From: JBGVMW01 sp045125095
Lineage (GTDB): Bacteria; Bacillota; Clostridia; Lachnospirales; Lachnospiraceae
Direction: 5' to 3'
DNA length: 17,817 nucleotides
Assembly (NCBI GenBank): GCA_045125095.1
Contig: JBGVMW010000060.1
Coordinates: forward strand, 1-17,817
A program made the position numbers and the translations under genes. Below the pieces are notes generated by a model. That model saw nothing but the letters and a program-made list of their open reading frames with translations. It was not told the DNA's origin and did no database searches. Shown piece after piece: positions 15,268 through 17,817 of the stretch; within the stretch, counting starts at the first letter, position 1, and each line of letters begins with the position of its first letter.

Positions 15268-15325
15268 TACCAATGCGCACCCGCAAGCATTTCTACGCCG
15301 AATTTTGTGCGTAGTGCATATCTGA
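15268..15325. repeat. Degenerate relative of the palindromic element (intergenic 15165-15373)
   Basis: CGCCGAATTT (15296-15305) recurs exactly from copy 2 of the tandem element (13487-13496). It is flanked by similar bases on both sides (GCA-GC-TTT before; TGC and TGCA after). Here it forms the loop of a 6-bp hairpin CTACGC/GCGTAG (15293-15298 with 15309-15314). The remaining gap between the antiporter promoter and the radical SAM gene shows no gene. I see no strong terminator for the radical SAM gene. Confidence 0.4.
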
Positions 15326-15373
15326 CACGCTCTTACTCCGAAAAACGCAACCACGCATAAGATTACAAAATAT

Positions 15374-16300
15374 TCACACTCCTGTTATATCAAAATCAGG
15401 AATAAAGCTCTCGTTTGCCGTTTCTCCTTCCTGAATGAAACCGTTTTCCACGCCAAGTTCTATGGCATATTCTACCACTTCATCATACTCTGCTTCTGTT
15501 ACTTTCCTGTTTATTTCCGGGTAATCAGCCACATGGGGTAAGGGCGTATATTGATTCATAAGACTGATATAGATCTGATCTTTATATGTATGATACAGGT
15601 ATTTTACTATCCGCTTCGAATCCTGCACACATCCCGGCAGAACTAAATGGCGGACTATCACACCTTTCGTCATCATATTTTCTTCATTAAATATCGCTTC
15701 ACCTGTCTGGCGCACCATTTCTTGCAAGGACTCACTGGCATAAGAAGCATAGTTGGGTGCGTTGGAATATCTCCTTGCTAGTGTATTATCATAATATTTG
15801 AAATCTGTAAGATACACATCTATCAGACCATCTAATAATCGTAAGCTTTCCGCTTTCTCATAACCGCCACAATTATAGACAAAGGGTAAATCAAACCCTT
15901 GTTGCTTTGCAACTGTTATAGACCGGATAACTGCATACAGCATGTGAGTGGGTGTAACCAGATTGATGTTGGCTGCACCTTGAGATTTGAGTTCAAAATA
16001 GATTTCAACCAGACGTTCTATGGTCACTTCTTTCCCGATATGGTTTTTTGCTATTTTTTCATTTTGGCAATATACACAGCCTAGGGAACATCCCGAAAAA
16101 AACACGGTTCCCGAACCGCGCTCCCCGGATATGCACGGTTCCTCCCACATATGAAGGGCCGCTCTGGCAAGGACAATACCTGCCCCTGTTCGGCAATACC
16201 CCGTCTCGCCTGCCAACCGGTTCACATGACAGGTTCTGGGACAGATGGTACAGTCACTTAATGGATGTTTGTTACCGTTCATGTCGCACCACTCTTTCAT
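15374..16300 (-). CDS. Radical SAM protein, pyruvate-formate-lyase-activase-like (COG1313 type)
   Basis: The protein has 308 residues. The radical SAM motif CxxxCxxC is at Cys71, 75 and 78 (SGCSLGCVYCQN) and would bind a 4Fe-4S cluster that cleaves S-adenosylmethionine. A second N-terminal Cys group (Cys17, 20, 24, 36 in CTICPRTCHVNRLAGETGYC) is typical of the COG1313 branch and may hold another metal site. Further blocks are VTPTHML, FVYNCGGYE, YLTDFKYYD and VIVRHLVLPGC. Members are annotated as putative PFL activators, but their true substrate is generally unknown and no glycyl radical enzyme is visible here. The frame overlaps the upstream nucleotidyltransferase by 29 bp if the first ATG is used, or 11 bp from the ATG at 16282 (MNGN). 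Neither has a strong ribosome site, so coupling is likely. Confidence 0.88.
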   Translation of the reverse strand: MKEWCDMNGNKHPLSDCTICPRTCHVNRLAGETGYCRTGAGIVLARAALHMWEEPCISGERGSGTVFFSGCSLGCVYCQNEKIAKNHIGKEVTIERLVEIYFELKSQGAANINLVTPTHMLYAVIRSITVAKQQGFDLPFVYNCGGYEKAESLRLLDGLIDVYLTDFKYYDNTLARRYSNAPNYASYASESLQEMVRQTGEAIFNEENMMTKGVIVRHLVLPGCVQDSKRIVKYLYHTYKDQIYISLMNQYTPLPHVADYPEINRKVTEAEYDEVVEYAIELGVENGFIQEGETANESFIPDFDITGV

Positions 16301-17291
16301 TTACCGACATAACAAATTCTTCAATTGTTTTTTTATCCGGATCCTCTGGAAGACTGGTATTAGCAGATGCATACGTCAACCGCTTCTCATAGCCGGACAG
16401 CATTTCATAAAATTCCTCCCGAAAGGTTCCGTCTTCTTTCTGATATGCTCCATTTCTGATGGAAAGCAATAACTCCTGTTCTTCTGCACGATAGGTTATG
16501 ATTTCTTCCTTTTCTAAAATATCAATTGCCATTAAGAATAAACGGATTAAATGCATAGCATGTTTGTTCAAATGAGCATCATCTTTCTTGTGATTGCGTT
16601 TACCGATTTTCTCATAATCTTTTACGATATTATTCATTTCTGCCCACATATTTTTGTAATCCCTGAGTGGATAATGGTGTAAATTCACATCCATGTAGAT
16701 TTCTGTGTCAAATTCCGGTCGTTCAGACTGGTCGATATATAATTGAAATCCGCCTTCTTCCATTTTGGTATAGCGATTTTTAAACTCATACATTGCATTA
16801 TTTATGGAATTGTAAATGTGCTGTTCTTTTTCTGCCTGTGGATAAGCATCTCTGGCTAAGGCATTTTGCAGTCTCCGAAGCTGCGCGCTGGCGTAGCCAC
16901 CAAAGGAATGAACAGCTCTCTTAGAGAGAAACAGCTTACGGTTGGCTAATAGTTCTTTTCCGATATCATCTAAATACAGATAATGATCTGGTTTCAGACC
17001 TAATAATTCTATGGTGTTGGGATTACAATTTAACAACAATTGTATCATTTTATTAAAACTGTAAATGCAGGTGTCCGTGTTACTGTCTACATACTGCTCA
17101 AAGGTTGTCATGCCGATTAAATCCGATGGACGGTTCAAGGCAATTCCCCGCACGTCAATGTCGCTGTTTTCGTTGTTGGTACCGTAAGAATAGCTTCCAG
17201 CCAGGGCGAGGAGAATGACGTTCTTACCTAGGTGGGGGTTGGTTTTTATGAAATTGTATTCCGGAGTGGTTAGTAGAGTGGGCGTTATCAA
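16272..17291 (-). CDS. Predicted nucleotidyltransferase, DNA polymerase beta superfamily (COG3541/YcgL-like)
   Basis: The protein has 339 residues. Near the N-terminus LALAGSYSYGTNNENSDIDV contains the superfamily core GS (32-33) followed by Asp44-x-Asp46, which binds divalent metal and nucleotide. Downstream are family-like blocks TFEQYVDSNTDTCIYSFNKM, CNPNTIELLGL, and a helical region with HAMHLIRLFLMAIDIL. This fits the COG3541 (YcgL-type) family of minimal nucleotidyltransferases with unknown targets. The start is a TTG with GAAAGGAAG about 8 nt upstream; a small GGGG/CCCC hairpin lies just before that ribosome site (near 17308-17320). Its 3' end overlaps the radical SAM gene, so the two form an operon. 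Confidence 0.82.
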   Translation of the reverse strand: MITPTLLTTPEYNFIKTNPHLGKNVILLALAGSYSYGTNNENSDIDVRGIALNRPSDLIGMTTFEQYVDSNTDTCIYSFNKMIQLLLNCNPNTIELLGLKPDHYLYLDDIGKELLANRKLFLSKRAVHSFGGYASAQLRRLQNALARDAYPQAEKEQHIYNSINNAMYEFKNRYTKMEEGGFQLYIDQSERPEFDTEIYMDVNLHHYPLRDYKNMWAEMNNIVKDYEKIGKRNHKKDDAHLNKHAMHLIRLFLMAIDILEKEEIITYRAEEQELLLSIRNGAYQKEDGTFREEFYEMLSGYEKRLTYASANTSLPEDPDKKTIEEFVMSVNERVVRHER

Positions 17292-17359
17292 TGTGAGCTT
17301 CCTTTCTGGGGGTATCCCCGGCCGTAAATTGTTGTTCGTATCTGATTACTTTTGTTTTC

Positions 17360-17388
17360 AGCATACAATGATTGGAAGGGAAAGACAA
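17360..17388 (-). promoter_or_regulatory. Candidate promoter of the nucleotidyltransferase-radical SAM operon
   Basis: Minus-strand TTGTCT (17383-17388) and TATGCT (17360-17365) are spaced by 17 nt, about 70 nt before the TTG start. Confidence 0.5.
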
Positions 17389-17391
17389 GTA

Positions 17392-17646
17392 TTAATTTTT
17401 GTGGTGTGCATCATACTCCCCTACCTTATCTAACAGGGGTTCTAAATACTTTTTATCTGTCCCGTCACACTTTTGACCACTGGCACTTATTAATGCTAAT
17501 TCCCATGGTATGCAATTTACTAATGGTTTCCTTTCATGAGACTTCTGCAACAACTTACATAGACTTCGGTCTGTAAATGCCATTGCATTTTCGTTCCATG
17601 CTTCACGAATGCAAACATAACATTGGCTTATAGTTGAAACATGCAC
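17392..17646 (-). CDS. Small hypothetical ORF, possibly a gene remnant
   Basis: This is an 84-codon frame with protein-like composition, for example KLLQKSHERKPLVNCIPWEL and KKYLEPLLDKVGEYDAHHKN at the end. I do not recognise it. The outermost start is a GTG at 17646; an ATG at 17583 is also possible. Neither has a convincing ribosome site and the DNA upstream is extremely AT-rich. It ends directly before the nucleotidyltransferase promoter. It may be the tail of a decayed gene. Confidence 0.35.
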   Translation of the reverse strand: MHVSTISQCYVCIREAWNENAMAFTDRSLCKLLQKSHERKPLVNCIPWELALISASGQKCDGTDKKYLEPLLDKVGEYDAHHKN

Positions 17647-17817
17647 TTTTATTTGTAGGTTAGGGTGTCAAAAGTGCTGATAAAAAAACATATATTATCA
17701 ACACAGAAAAAATATAGTTTAAATTTATTATGAACTTTGAAAATTTCATAAAATGAACTTGATCAATTATTGCTTTGAGTAGCCTGTTGATGTTGATAGC
17801 TCCGATTTTTAATGAAA
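17647..17817. other. AT-rich right edge without a supported gene
   Basis: No convincing gene or RNA is visible. The stretch has a repeated ATGAACTT (about 17729 and 17753) about 24 nt apart, a TGAAA/TTTCA dyad between the copies, and runs of A and T. A short minus-strand frame entering from the right edge and stopping at 17763 may be the end of a gene outside the window. Confidence 0.3.

Noticed and set aside
15108..15373. Riboswitch controlling the antiporter
   Set aside because: The best promoter lies about 30 nt before the start, leaving too short a leader, and no known aptamer pattern was recognised.
17763..17817. Minus-strand gene end entering from the right edge
   Set aside because: Only 17 codons before the stop are visible, which is too little to support a call.
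1..17817. tRNA or rRNA genes
   Set aside because: I found no cloverleaf with a T-loop GGTTCGA-type signature and no rRNA-like stretch in the gaps.

Overview
The window looks like a chromosomal segment of a motile, low-GC anaerobic Firmicute, most likely a Lachnospiraceae relative (Roseburia, Agathobacter or Butyrivibrio type). The evidence is AT-rich intergenic DNA, strong AGGAGG-type ribosome sites, sigma-A promoters, a clostridial-style flagellin, a FliB-type lysine methylase, BspA-like leucine-rich-repeat and Fn3 surface proteins, a COG1313-type radical SAM enzyme and a cytidylate-kinase-like protein. The genus is inference; no marker gene in the window fixes it. Almost all genes lie on the minus strand. 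The exceptions are a transposase fragment at the left edge and the cytidylate-kinase-like gene with its 22-codon leader ORF.

Layout. 1-1085: 3' part of a DDE transposase, followed by palindromic DNA and a 103-nt imperfect hairpin (1326-1428). 1448-2431 (minus): a compact unit of a 66-residue cysteine-containing peptide gene, a 19-codon ORF and deoC. 2746-4593: secreted LRR protein with two tandem Ig-like C-terminal domains. 4805-6439: fliB-like flagellin lysine methylase followed by bioY (biotin ECF transporter S component). 6539-7372 (plus): leader ORF and cytidylate-kinase-like protein. 7488-10170: a sigma-D-like promoter, a small zinc-ribbon protein, and a 707-residue flagellin with a gluzincin-type metallopeptidase (HEMMH plus a downstream Glu) in its variable region, followed by a (GGT)13 linker. 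This is the architecture known as flagellinolysin. 10240-13104: large secreted Fn3 protein with a clear sigma-A promoter. 13229-13602: two tandem copies of a palindrome-rich element. 13662-15107: NhaD/ArsB-type sodium:proton antiporter. 15374-17291: overlapping pair of a nucleotidyltransferase and a COG1313 radical SAM protein. 17392-17646: a small uncertain ORF.

How the parts fit. The clearest theme is the cell surface and flagellum: a proteolytic flagellin, a possible co-transcribed zinc-ribbon partner under a flagellar sigma-factor promoter, a flagellin-methylase homologue about 1 kb away, and two secreted repeat proteins. The most striking unexplained DNA is the tandem element at 13.3-13.6 kb. 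Its two copies share an almost identical 75/76-nt block with a 14-20 bp stem, but carry different hairpin sequences at matching positions, as expected for conserved structure rather than coding. A degenerate relative may lie near 15.3 kb. All functional statements come from reading motifs; no database search was run.
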